This document shows positions 9,801 to 20,309 of a DNA stretch of 64,000 nucleotides, piece by piece. The notes beneath the pieces are model-generated. The model was not told the origin of the DNA. It searched no databases and was given only the letters and a program-made list of their open reading frames with translations. Every line of letters begins with the position of its first letter. Position 1 is the first letter of the stretch. The stretch is from Larix kaempferi (taxonomy: Eukaryota > Streptophyta > Pinopsida > Pinales > Pinaceae): assembly GCA_027924585.1 (NCBI GenBank), contig BSBM01000370.1, positions 26,035,501-26,099,500 on the forward strand, written 5' to 3'. Both the position numbers and the translations under genes were made by a program.

Positions 9801-10529
9801 GAATAGGATACTAACAATTTTAATCTCCTATGTTGATATGTTCACACTGAACTACAGCCTTTAGCTACAAGGATAACGACAGCTTTCACAGTACCTCATA
9901 GGTCATTGGCCACACCTATTGTTGAACCGGCTAAAAAGAAGAGACATCTCAAAATTATTGGTCCAGTCCGTGCTGAGAAGCCATCTCATGTCAAAGATGG
10001 CCAAAATATGAAAATCAAAGCTCCATTAGTATCACTAGAACGTGGTGTTGAAAATCTTCCATTTCCAAAAGATGCAAAGAACCAACTGAAATGCTGCCTA
10101 ATGAGGTGAAACGCCGCCTACTGAGATGGGCCTGCAAGACATGAATAGATGGGGCTGCAATTATTTTCGTCATCAGATGCTTTTACCTCAGCTGAAATGG
10201 TAAGACTATATGCAAACATATTTATTTATTTAACACAGCTTTTATTTCTGTGAACTGAAATGTGTTGCTAACTGTTTTATTCTCTTATTGTTTATTGTTA
10301 ATATGTTTAGACTGGACTGCAGCGTTCAGCTAAGAGGATGATGCCTGCTATTGCAAAGTTTCAGAGTGCACTGGTCACACCGGTTGTCAAACCAGCCATC
10401 GAGAAGAGACTTCTAGAAAATAATGCACTATTCAGTGCCCAGAAGATCATTTTTGTTCACCCAGATTTCATCAGTCTGTATTTTCTGAGCAGCTTCAAGG
10501 CGCTCCAAGGAAATTCTCTGAAAGATTAG
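6873..10529 (+). CDS. Basic repeat protein with tandemly duplicated exons, unknown function
   Basis: Exons inferred from frame and GT-AG sites: 6873-6983, 7134-7204, 8258-8474, 8592-8918, 9040-9279, 9398-9730, 9858-10199 and 10323-10529. Exon 1 (37 codons, MARRKRLCDEGMSG start) and exon 2 encode a charged helical segment rich in Arg/Lys/Glu, ending RLRAEVRFLRGKY across the exon 2-3 junction. Exons 3-8 each encode one diverged copy of a module of about 80-111 residues with the landmarks VPHSS-VTP, KKRxLENN, KPSKVKD, KIKAD, KKPKEP, IED and ELTGMQ, ending PEM. Every module exon starts and ends in phase 0, so each can be skipped without a frameshift. Exon 7 has a frameshift leading to TGA at 10107, which gives about 516 residues; skipping exon 7 and ending in exon 8 gives about 501. 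It looks like a nuclear protein from the Lys-rich patches, but I do not recognise the family. Confidence 0.65.
7543..8173. repeat. Three tandem copies of an about 210 bp unit inside intron 2
   Basis: Copies start at 7543, 7752 and 7963 at ctcaccctgtaagtatagg and run through cttgtagtggtggatt... to the next copy. Each contains a GTAAGTATAG donor-like site and a TTTCAG acceptor-like site, so the repeat could create cryptic splice sites. The third copy ends about 80 bp before exon 3. Confidence 0.85.
8592..10529 (+). repeat. Tandem exon-intron module, about 5 copies
   Basis: Five successive units, each an exon plus its following intron, repeat along the gene. Exons are 327, 240, 333, 342 and a diverged 207 bp; introns are 117, 121, 118, 127 and 123 bp, counting the one after exon 3. 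Every intron starts GTAAGA or GTAAAA after ...GAAATG and ends in a ctggactacag-like acceptor preceded by a tgttgatatgtt tract. Exon 3 holds the second half of a module fused to the unique N-terminus. This indicates unequal crossing-over within the gene. Confidence 0.85.
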
Positions 10530-11356
10530 AGTGCTTATTTGCGCTAAAAGGATTCTACAATGGGAATTCTTTTGAAACAGAGATCTCTTTGAAGATAAAA
10601 TCCAAGTGCCCTCTATATTTAGACAGAATTCCATCCATTTGCTTCTCAACCCAAATATTCCTTCCAAATTGTACCTTCTTGTATTCTGTAAACATGTTTC
10701 TCATTCAGAGGACAAATACTCATCCATGAATGACAGAATCCACCCTTACTAAGCAAGGTGCAGAAACTGGAAGGCAAGAAAAATGACCAGTGTTTTTCAT
10801 GTGGCTGCAAATGTACATGAAATAAGAAATTAGCACTTCCAAAGGGAAAGATTTCATTTCTTGGGATTTTAACCCCTTGGCATTGACATTGCAAACTTCC
10901 AATGTAGGAAACTTGCAATGTAGCTGTAATGAGATGTCATCTTCAACTGTCGGTTTGGCTGAGATTGCCTTTGCAGATAATTGAGGAAATGGGTTTACCT
11001 TCACTATCATCGAAAATAATAGAAATATCGAAGGATTTTCCAAAACGTTCTACCCGAAAATAAATAATCTTCTATACATACAAAGATTATGTTTGTTACG
11101 CTTTTTTTCGCTGAAAGATTATGTTTGTTACGCTTTTTTTCGCTGAAAGATTATGTTTGTTTTATATACACAAAGAATCTCTCTTTCTTATTTATGTGAT
11201 TTTTGTGATTTTAGTATTATTAAGGTTGAACTACTATTTATTTATTTATATTTATATGGGGTTTGTTCTTATTTTTATTTTAGGATTTTGCAGGTTAATA
11301 ATAATTATGGGATTTTTGTTGTTTGGAATTGAATATTAACTTGAAGTGGGAGGTAG
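10530..11356. other. 3' flank of the tandem-exon gene, no gene established
   Basis: This probably holds the 3' UTR and downstream sequence. An AATAAA lies at 11059-11064. A minus frame at 10720-11043 is open for 107 codons and looks mildly protein-like, but has no motif I recognise. The end (11150-11350) is T-rich. Confidence 0.35.
11085..11148. repeat. 32 bp tandem duplication
   Basis: Two exact copies of gattatgtttgttacgc... start at 11085 and 11117, with a partial third at 11149. Confidence 0.85.
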
Positions 11357-12063
11357 GTGATTTTGACAGCTGTTTACTCAATTGGTATAGAATTTGCAAA
11401 TCTCATGTTACATTACCCATTTTTGTTGCCTAGACTGTTTGGTATGAAAGAAATTGTGTCTTGTTTCGAGACAAAGTCCCAGAGATGTAAGGGCAAGTGG
11501 TATGATGGCTTTGAAAATGTATCTAACATATACAAAGATGAAAAGGAATCTCTTTCTACAGCTAGAATCAGTTCTTTTTTCTTTTCTGTAGAACAACCAG
11601 TTTTGTATTTTGATAGTGTTGTCCAAAATGGTATGTGTGTAGTTGGTGGGGTATTTATTTGAATGCTGCGCATTTCTTTACCTTGCGTTTAAACTGTGGT
11701 TATGGGACTAATATGAAGGCTGAATTGATGGCACTTTGGTGCGTTCTGCGGTTGGCTAATATCTTTGGTTTAGTGGATCTTAAAGTTTATGGAGATTCCC
11801 ATGTTACCATTAAATGGGCTTCAGGTGACTTCAATCTGAATGTTACTGCACTTCCTCATTGGTGTAAACATGCAAGAGAGGAAATCAGTTTGAACATGAG
11901 CATTACTTTTGAACATATCTACAGGGAACACAATTCATTGGCAGACAAGCTTTCAAAACAAGCTCTGGATGGAGAGGAGGGATTCTTAATCTGGGAAGAG
12001 TGGCAGATTGCTAGCATCCACGATATGGGTGTTATCTATTTTATGACGAGGCTTGTTTTCTAA
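11357..12063 (+). pseudogene. LINE-type RNase H pseudogene
   Basis: The C-terminal RNase H of a plant non-LTR retrotransposon. An upstream frame ends YFDSVVQNGMCVVGGV, the first strand and first catalytic Asp. A frameshift near 11655 moves the sequence into the frame that continues YLNAAHFFTL, NMKAELMALW (catalytic Glu), LKVYGDSHVTIKW (catalytic Asp), IYREHNSLADKLSKQAL (final Asp). Spacing is typical of the RVT_3/RNase H family, whose role is to remove RNA from RNA:DNA hybrids. No RT domain is recognisable upstream, so this is a 5'-truncated copy, as is usual for LINEs. The fragment 11357-11560 is probably the RT-RNase H linker. Confidence 0.8.
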
Positions 12064-12592
12064 ATAATGTTCATTTTTTGATAATTTTTTTGGGGCAGTA
12101 GCATATGTCAAGTTAATGGATAGTTGAGACCATCTTTTTTGTTATAATGATTAGGCTGTAATATTATTTTGTAGCTTTTCGAAGCCTATGAGTTTCTCTT
12201 TGAAGAACTGGAACAATATTTGATTCTAGTTTGAATAACAATAATACGCCTTTTTCTGCTGAAAAAATTAATTTAGAAAAAAATTGATAATGAAAAAAAT
12301 TAATAGAAATGGACTTTCCAAAAAAAATTGTTTGATTAAAAGTTATTAATTTTAAATAAAAAACAAATAAAATCAATGTAAACAATAACAATGACAATGA
12401 CAATGATAAATGATTGCATGTGTGATGAAGGATAAGGACCTCTATGTGACTCTCACACTTTATTTATCACAATTTATGGATATGCCGACTTCAAACTCAT
12501 TCAAGGGTTTACTAAATTAAAATTAATTTTCTGAATTGTGATAAAATTGATATATCTTTTCACATATTGTGATCCTCGTAATTATGGTAAAA

Positions 12593-12645
<53 letters not shown>

Positions 12646-14699
12646 GTTATACAAATAACAACACAAAGATATATGAGTAAGATCTTATTCCAAATTAATA
12701 ATATATTTTTTCAAGAATCAATGACTATATTTAATAAAACCACAAATATCATATTTGATATGCTTATGTTGATATGCCATTGTAACAAATATCATATAAA
12801 AAATAGTTTCATGCATAGATATTAAAACCACAACTAATGCATTACAAAGGGTGAATAATTAGATAAATAAGTCTTTAAAATATTCTATACTTTATGTAAC
12901 TATATTGAATAAAGCTTTAAAAGGTTCTTTGTAATTTACTTGATCATGTTAGACTTTTAGGCTACTTTGAAAGTGTTTATATCATGTTTGGAGTGCTTCA
13001 TGACATTTTGAATAGATGGTGTATGATCAACTCCTGAATGGTCTAAGATGGATTGTAAAATGGGAGATGGTCCGTGATGGATATGCACATTAATGATAGC
13101 TTGTTCAGAGGATGCTAGATCTTAGATAATCATTGTCTTAGTGTTCTTTGCTTGGATGTTTGAGATCTCTTGTTTGGATGGTGGACACCCTACATGATAG
13201 CCACATGGAGGATTCACTTGGTGGAAGAATGCCCTACATGATATGATGAGGAGCATTGTACATTGTGGAGGAGGGCTACAAGCCCTAGATGGAATGTGGT
13301 AGATTCATTTTTTGTTTGTAGGATTGGAGATGGCTTGGGATTCCTAGGGCTTTGATGGTGTTCTTGTAGAGGGGTAGTTGTCCCAGTGGAGTAATTGGCT
13401 TTAAAGGATGGATGGAGTTTGTGGAGGATCATGCTGGAGTGGTGTGGAGTTGCCTTACATAGCTACATCACCTTAGGTCACTATTGTGCACAAAATCGTA
13501 ATCGAAGCTTGACATTTGTACTTTAAGAGTGGAGTGCTTCACTTATGTGTGGCTTATTTATATTTATTATTCTTGCTTGTAACGATTAAGTTGATCATGC
13601 ACTAGGGTTCATGAGGAAACCATAATGGAGCATATTGGGAGGAGGTGGATGATTTCTCTCTCTTGAAATTATTATTTATATATTTGATCTCTCTCTTGGA
13701 TGCTATGGTTCCTTGGTCTCTTGGGGCATCTTGGATTCTAGGGCTAGGGTTTAATCCCTTATAGGCTATATATTAGGGTTTCAAAACCCTTGGATGTATT
13801 TGGGGAAGAAGAAGAAGAGAAGGATGTCTTGCCTTGGAGATAATGTTGGAGGGATTCTTGCACTTGGAGGAGCTAAGGTTTATTGTCTAACCCTAACTAA
13901 GGTTTGTTTTCTAACGTTTATACTTTAGAAATAACCAAATGATATTCACCATACGAATAACACCAAGATATAGAGAAACCCTTAAGGTAGGGTAACACCA
14001 TTAAATACTCCTTAAGGAAGGAATCACTTCACAAGCCATGCTTGCTACAATACAATTAATCACACATACTTCAGTACAATGATACTCATGTGCATTTATA
14101 TTTTTTTATGAATATTCCTAGGGGCTTATGCCAAATAACCCCCCATTATTATAATATTTCCTTAAAACCACCTAGTGGGCCTATTCCATTATTTGTGGCC
14201 ACATCACATTAATTATTCTCTCTTAGATGCACAGTACATGATATATTTCCCTTGGGTATTTCCTTAGGTACCTCATACTATCTTCCCCTAGGTATATTAC
14301 ATTCCATCCACCTTGAAATATGTTTTATCCTTGAAACATGAATGGAATTCAAATAATAAGATCTACTGAGAATAGTAGTCAAATGGTAACAAGCATGAGC
14401 ATCCATCCATCCAAGTGAAATGTGGATACACGGTCTACATGCTTGCTTGCCACTTTGCCGATCTTGATTTTGGTTCCTTTGGTTCCATGATGTTGCTCTA
14501 CTATTTTGGTGTCTCCATGCATTGCTTTTATTTCTCCATGTGCCTCCATACAGGGTGCCCTTATAGTTCCATGATGGTCCATAGTAAGTTCATTGATGCT
14601 CATGACCTTTCCTTGATGAATGTTGTTTTGTAAATTTCCTTAAAATCCACTCTTGAGTCATAGTATATATATATTTTTTATTATTTAACCCCAAATTAC
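12064..14699. other. AT-rich to mixed spacer, no gene seen
   Basis: LINE 3' tail sequence probably covers the first 150 bp. The rest includes A-rich runs, a long dinucleotide tract and repeated gatgg/ttgg-rich text at 13000-13450. At 13580-13900 a segment has a TATATATTAGGG and a GAAGAAGAAGAAGAG run, resembling an LTR or a 5' leader. At 14140-14630 there is unique-looking sequence. I cannot find a paired repeat or coding frame for any of these. Confidence 0.35.
12595..12641. repeat. (TA)n microsatellite
   Basis: About 23 uninterrupted TA dinucleotides. Confidence 0.95.
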
Positions 14700-15646
14700 T
14701 GTTAACCAAAAATGGATTTCTTCACAAATATTGTAGCGGAAAATAAATACTGAGAGAAATAGAACAATCACATCAATAGAGACACCAATATTTTTGGGTA
14801 TGAAAACCCCCGGAAAAACTCAAGATGGGAAAATCAGTGTAGCAGTCTGAGAAGATATTTTTATTAGCAAGATATAGAACAATACAATCCAGAAATTGAT
14901 TTTACCCACCTGGAAAAATCGTACAACTGAAATTCAAAAAGAAACCCCAACAAGATCGTACGACCCCCATGCGTCAGCATGTATGGCCCCTGCGTCAGTT
15001 TACGATCTCCTTCGTTAGCGTACAACCTCCGACATCACCTGTACAGCCTCTTTGCCACCTGTACGGTTGCCTGCGTCACTCGTACGGCTGCCCGACTTCC
15101 TGTGTCACTCGTACGGCCGCTCGACATCAGCTTGTATGGTCGGCTCTACGTCACCTGTATGACCTCTTCGATTTGCCTATGTCGCCCTATCAATCTCTGG
15201 ATAGAAGTTCTTCAATCTCACCCTCTGCAAAATTCTTCTGTAAACTCTCTTTCTCACTCTCCGGCTGAAAGCTATGAGTAAGAAATCTCTCTCTGACAAT
15301 GTGTATCTCAAAACAACTGTGTGTGTGTCCTCTCCACCAAATCGATCTTCCTTTTAACTCAATGGCCAAGCGAAAACCCTAACTCCTCACTATGGATCAA
15401 TGGATGGGATCCTCCGGTGAGATCAATGGCCAAGATTAGATTAGCCATCACTTAAATTATTTTCACTTTAACTTTATAAAAAGTAACTCCATTAAGTCAA
15501 TTAATAATTGGATCACATAATGCACTTTTCCTAAGTCTAAACTTTGGATAAAGGCATTAATATATTTGGATTCCTGTTTTATGTCTTCCATCATGCAAGG
15601 ACACATGCAAATGATAGAAGACCTTCCTTGTTGCCACTTTCTAACA
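14700..15646 (-). repeat. Probable Ty1/copia 3' LTR (about 947 bp)
   Basis: On the minus strand this begins TGTTAGAAAG immediately after a purine-rich tract (GTTGAGAGGGAG, 15647-15658) that follows the end of a copia RNase H. The left end is chosen at TGTTAACC (14700), because it gives matching TGTTA/TAACA termini. The LTR carries a run of diverged TGCGTCA...GTACGGC units at 14960-15185. No second LTR is visible in the window, so the left boundary and TSD remain unproved. Confidence 0.55.
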
Positions 15647-15860
15647 CTCCCTCTCAACGAGGAAGGGATTTGGTAGCAACCCCAACTTGTATCTGAACTT
15701 CACAAACTTGTGCCTGCAAAGTGCCTTGGTGAATATGTCTACCACCCGCTCATCTGTCTGAATGTACTCCAACTGAATGGTTCCTCAGACCATGTGTGTT
15801 CTAATTGAAATCATTCTATTTACATGCACAATGCCAAGTCAACAATGAAGCTTCTAGAAC
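15647..15860 (-). pseudogene. 3' end of a decayed Ty1/copia pol (RNase H tail)
   Basis: The minus strand encodes the conserved end of copia RNase H: ISIRTHMV, a TGA, GTIQLEYIQTDERVVDIFTKAL, then HKFVKFRYKLGLLPN. These match the family pattern H-IRD-V...TDEQVADIFTKPL...F-KFR-KLG. The canonical IRD is read as IRT here. Upstream pol sequence is not recognisable, so the element is truncated. The stop, the changed residues and the loss of the rest mark it as old. Confidence 0.75.
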
Positions 15861-16153
15861 CTTGTAGACCCTTTCTTCTTCTGTATTCAATCCCAAGTAG
15901 AATATGATCCACATGTTTCTATACAAATTCATATCTACATGGTTGTATTATAAATTCAAATGTACTTCTTTGACATCATGAGATATTTGGTAGAAAGTAG
16001 GCATACTTTTGTCATTGTATAAACTTAGTCATAAATATATTCATATCTCTTTCACATACAGTCTTATAAATTTCATTTCCATTTTTGTGAAGGCATTTTT
16101 TATTAATAAATTTGTATGTCCACTAAATGCTTTAGTGTTGTTCAGGGAGGCAG

Positions 16154-16957
16154 GTGGGGGGGGGGGTAATTTTTTACCATGGTAGAAATGTAGTTTCAAC
16201 CTTTGCTTGTGGTCTAGGGAAAAACACGAATAATCAAGCGAAACACTATGTGCTATATCTGGGATTGAAAGAATCAAATTTTCATGGAATTAGATTGCTA
16301 GTGGTGATAGGAGATTCTCTTCTCGTCATCTCTCAAACTAAGCATCGACAAGAAATTGAGGATCAAATAGTTGGTCGATTCCATAAATGTATTATTGGCC
16401 TTCTTCATCAAAGTTTGAATGCACAATTATTTCATGCTTGGCGTGAGCATAATGCTACAATAGATAAATTGGCTAATCAAGCTTTGAGTATACCTCGAGG
16501 GGGCATAAAAAAAATGGGGGTTCTATATCACATTGCTGGATTCCTTAGTGGTTTTATAAATCTAAGTCTTTTCCAATATAAAGAAGTAGTCTTTTCATGC
16601 ATTAACTCTTTTAATCGACAAGAACATGGATTAAATGACACATTATTGCACTCCACTAGGTGGAGGTGTCATAGTGCTCGGGACAATATGCCTTATCATT
16701 GTTTCATGGTTCATTCATATGGGATGTCATTATGGTCATACATAGGTCCTGTCAAGAAGCTCAACTTTTATTGTTTATGGGATACTCTGTTTCAACTTTG
16801 TCATTCTGCGAGCATTGTTGGAGGAAGCCAGTCTAGTCTGAGGGTTAATTCTAGAATGGTGGTGCAGACCGTGGAGTATTTTGATGCCTTCTCCTATGTA
16901 TTGGGATATTGGCTCTCATATTTTATCAGTTTTAGATGGGTGGAGCTGCACTCTTAG
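16154..16957 (+). pseudogene. LINE-type RNase H fragment, 5'-truncated
   Basis: The frame opens at a G11 run with no ATG and encodes RNase H from its first strand: GGGVIFYHGRNVVSTFACG, NNQAKHYVLYLGL, LLVVIGDSLLVI, then HAWREHNATIDKLANQAL. The position that should be catalytic Glu reads Lys (QAK rather than QAE), while GDS keeps its Asp. The first catalytic Asp lies upstream of the truncation. About 160 further residues follow RNase H without a recognisable domain. A dead enzyme fragment is the simplest reading. The 5' end stops close to the G-run, with in-frame stops upstream. Confidence 0.7.
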
Positions 16958-16982
16958 GTAACATTCTATTTACATTTGGATT

Positions 16983-17693
16983 ATGCTCTCTCGTTTGTTT
17001 GGAAGGTTTGGGATACGGGGTCACCATAGGATTTGGAGGTTCAGAGTTCTGGGGAGGATTGGGTTGAGCATAGTCAGTATTTTTTGTTTACTGGTTGTGG
17101 CTTGCATGCCAGGGGTGTCTTTTGTATTTAAATCCAATTGTGTTGATATAAGATTAGTTGTTTTAGAGGTGATTTGGGATTGTGTTGCAATTATGGACAT
17201 TGAAAAAAAGATTGAGGATCTTTCAGAGAGAGTTCGAGATTCCCAAGCTGAAATTCGTGACATGCGTAGCCAATTAAGATGGTTGAATTCCCAAATGGAA
17301 GGTCTGATTGCTAATGTTCAACAAATAACTGCTCATGTGCCTATTCTGGATGCTCGTCTTGATGATATAGAGAAAACAACCCATCAAATTTCCAATTTTA
17401 CTACTGGGCTTGATGGCCATTTAGATGATGTTGAAGGTATTGTTCGTGCCTGTGATGCACAAGTGGAAGACATTTCAAAAACCTTGGAAAAACATGGAGC
17501 TCTTATTGTAGGAAAAAATTCTAGGCTAGATGAGAATTCGATAAGCAAAAATGTTGATGGGCACTCAATTTTTCAACCCATTCGAGTTTATGTAAATATT
17601 TCAAGCTCAAGTGAACATGTTGTTGAAAATTTTGAAGGAGATGGGAATGTTTCCAGTTCAGATGGGCGTGAAGAAGAAGGTTCATCAAAATAG
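16983..17693 (+). CDS. Coiled-coil ORF downstream of LINE RNase H
   Basis: An intact 236-codon ORF begins with ATG at 16983, 23 bp after the RNase H frame ends. Residues about 25-50 are hydrophobic (IGLSIVSIFCLLVVACMPG), a possible membrane segment. An internal ATG at 17193 (MDIEKKIEDLSERV) would give a 166-residue soluble coiled-coil protein. Heptad-like helix runs from about residue 71 to 175, with repeated LDxRLDDIEKT / LDGHLDDVEG / CDAQVEDISKT units of about 25 residues. The Ser/Glu-rich C-terminus is acidic. Function unknown. It may be part of the same non-LTR element or an unrelated gene remnant. Being open for 711 bp among decayed DNA is notable. Confidence 0.45.
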   Translation: MLSRLFGRFGIRGHHRIWRFRVLGRIGLSIVSIFCLLVVACMPGVSFVFKSNCVDIRLVVLEVIWDCVAIMDIEKKIEDLSERVRDSQAEIRDMRSQLRWLNSQMEGLIANVQQITAHVPILDARLDDIEKTTHQISNFTTGLDGHLDDVEGIVRACDAQVEDISKTLEKHGALIVGKNSRLDENSISKNVDGHSIFQPIRVYVNISSSSEHVVENFEGDGNVSSSDGREEEGSSK

Positions 17694-20018
17694 GTCATGT
17701 GAAATGGAAGTAGTTCCATTTAACCTCTTGTTGTTTAATTTTTGCAAAAACTTGTTGGGACAGTTTGTTAAAACTTATAGTAGTACAACAATTGCTAGAT
17801 GTTGGATTACTATTTATGTCATAAACATCTCTATTGCAAACTCTGTTAGATATATTTTGAACTACTACAATGTATCTTTTGAAGCTGATCTTTTTAGTTG
17901 TTTATAATGCAAAATATATATATATATAGTTACTATTATTATTACAAAATTAATATTTTATGCAATTTCCTTACCAAATTGTTATTATTATCCCTGCCAA
18001 GGCAGGATATGCTTTCTTTGAGAAGTCAACCTTTGTTGACTTGCATTAGTTTGTTTTTAATCTATAAGGTTTCACAAAGTTTTCTAAAAGTTTACATCAT
18101 TTTCATAATAAACTTAATATTTTGAAAAATTAAAATAATTTAAACAATTTTGGAAATGCAATATTTCAATTTTTTGATTGGCTTAGGGCATCTCCGATGG
18201 GACCTAAATCCCCCGAGGAGAAAATTTAATTGTTAGAATATAAATTTAAATAAAATTAATTTATAAAATTAAACTTTCCACAATCACCACATGTCCATAG
18301 TAATACACGGTAAATTTATGGCGTGGAGTGTTTGCTAATCAATTTCCTTGTACGTATCACAGGGTTCAATAAGCCAGAAAGTTGTGATGGTTCCGATCAG
18401 TGTTGGAATTTGATGGGCAAAATGACCGTCATGAAGCATTTTGATTGTCAAATACGGTTAAAAATTTTCGTTAACCGTCTTTTGTGAAGGGTAAATTTAT
18501 CATTTAAACCTATTTTTGAAGGGTAATAAAATTTCTAAAATGTCATTATTTTAATAATATGATATTAATAGTATTATTAATATCTTTGATCTTATATAAA
18601 ACTATATTTTCCAAATTAGAATTTCCAACCATACTTTCACTTAATAAATAGAAAAATATATTAAATTAGTATTATTTCTATTCCTTTCCATTGCAAGTTG
18701 CATTGATTTTTCATAGAAAAAGAAAAACTCATTTAACTCAATGATGTTTCCATTACTTTTTTTATTTTTCCATTATTACAATGAGCATCTACATACTACA
18801 AATTGCAGTGCTCAATGAATCAATGATCATTGATTATGCCTAAAGTCTTGGAGACATGACTTTCGAAAGCATTATCACGATTCACAGGTAATTCTTGCGC
18901 GATCTTTTGGCATTTACGGTTTATCTCATGATTTGAGTAATGTATATAGATTTAGATGTTGAAATTGAAATGGAAGACACGTTTTCTTTTGATATTAACA
19001 ATAAACCTGAACAACTCCATGTATATTCTTTTTTATACATTCTTTTTGTAATATAAGGTTTATTTTTTGGAAAACTTCTGTGTTAAGACTACCGATTCGA
19101 AAAGTCGAGGGAGCAAGATACATGAACTGGAACTGGGAAACCCAACTGTTTTAGAGGCTATTTGACTGAATACAATAATACATTTACATAGATGTTGCTC
19201 AGGTTTATCACAAAGGTAGATATCTTAGAATCCAAATGACACTCTTTTATGTTGCCGAGTTGGAAGATAATATTATCTTTCATGCGCACAGCATCACTGT
19301 GTTTTTCTATCCGCCATCAGTTATTTAATTAGTTTTATATTTTTAGAGGCGCCGATACAACAATTTATTTATAGTGTTTGTGTGAACGACACACAAGGCT
19401 TCCTCTGCACCACTTTTACCCTACACACTCCTCTGTTTTCCTGCCCATTACAGTCTCCGCCATATACACAATTGTTGTTCCAATAGTTTCTTTTACAGTA
19501 AAAAACAGTGGTAATATCCCTCTTCAGTTTTCCCAATGGAAGCAGTACCTGTTTGGTCACGTCTGGATGAGGAGGTTCAGTTTTATGACATCAATTTTGC
19601 AAAAAAAATAATTATGTGATATTTATTTTCTTTTGATATGCACAATTGTGTGAAATTAAATATGTACATTATTATGTTTATTTATGCTTTATTATGATGT
19701 GTATTCATACTTTTTTCAGTTTAAGCTATATTTTTATATAATATTAATTTAAAAATTAGTACATAAATGATATATAAAATGAATAGAAATCAAGTTAATG
19801 GACCATGATAGATATTAATAATTATCATTTTAATTTTAATGTAAAAATGTCAAGAAAATAATTTTTTTTTAAAAACAAATTAACAAAATTTAATTATTGA
19901 ACGGTAATTTTTTTAGCAAGACTTCATTGTTGAAGGGTAAAAATTTAAACAAAACCTTTCACTACCGGTAATATATACACCCAAAACGTAAAAAAAAACT
20001 TTGATAGGTACAATGAAA
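17694..20018. other. AT-rich DNA, no gene seen
   Basis: The region includes a short TA-rich tract at 17910-17925, a 'gggcatctccgatggga' phrase at 18186 of a kind often seen near plant gene-flanking repeats, and long A/T runs at 19640-19900. A plus frame near 19378-19611 is open for 77 codons but has no recognisable domain. Confidence 0.35.
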
Positions 20019-20309
20019 ACCAAATTCTGACACTGGTTCCGATGCAGTGATGGTTCCAGTATTCGAATTAGAGTATGCTAGTCCCAACACCAGCAAAAGT
20101 TTGATGTTGTCATTGTTAACGTTGGCGTTTCCAGGTATCGCCAGGTGACTTTCGACAACTTCCAAAATCTTGTTCGCGCAGTACAGTTCCCACACCCAAT
20201 CAACTAAATCTGACACGACTTCTCTTCCTGGTGATCTTAGAAGCATTCCATAGGCCACCTCAAGGGTGACAATGCCGAAACTAAACACATTCGATATTTT
20301 CAGTGAACT
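20019..20309 (-). pseudogene. L-type lectin receptor-like kinase fragment
   Basis: The minus strand reads SNVFSFGIVTLEVAYG (kinase subdomain IX, where DVFSFG is expected), then RSPGREVVSDLVDWVWELY, NKILEVVESHL, NDNIKLLLVLGLAYSNSN, the C-lobe pattern typical of plant lectin-domain receptor kinases (subdomains IX to XI). The expected Asp before VFSFG is Asn. The N-lobe, catalytic loop and extracellular domain are absent, and the frame degenerates after about 95 residues. These proteins are plasma-membrane receptors in defence and symbiosis signalling; this copy is a dead fragment. Confidence 0.75.

Noticed and set aside
13214-13432. Minus-strand ORF of 72 codons
   Set aside because: No domain, low-complexity surroundings, and no splice or repeat support.
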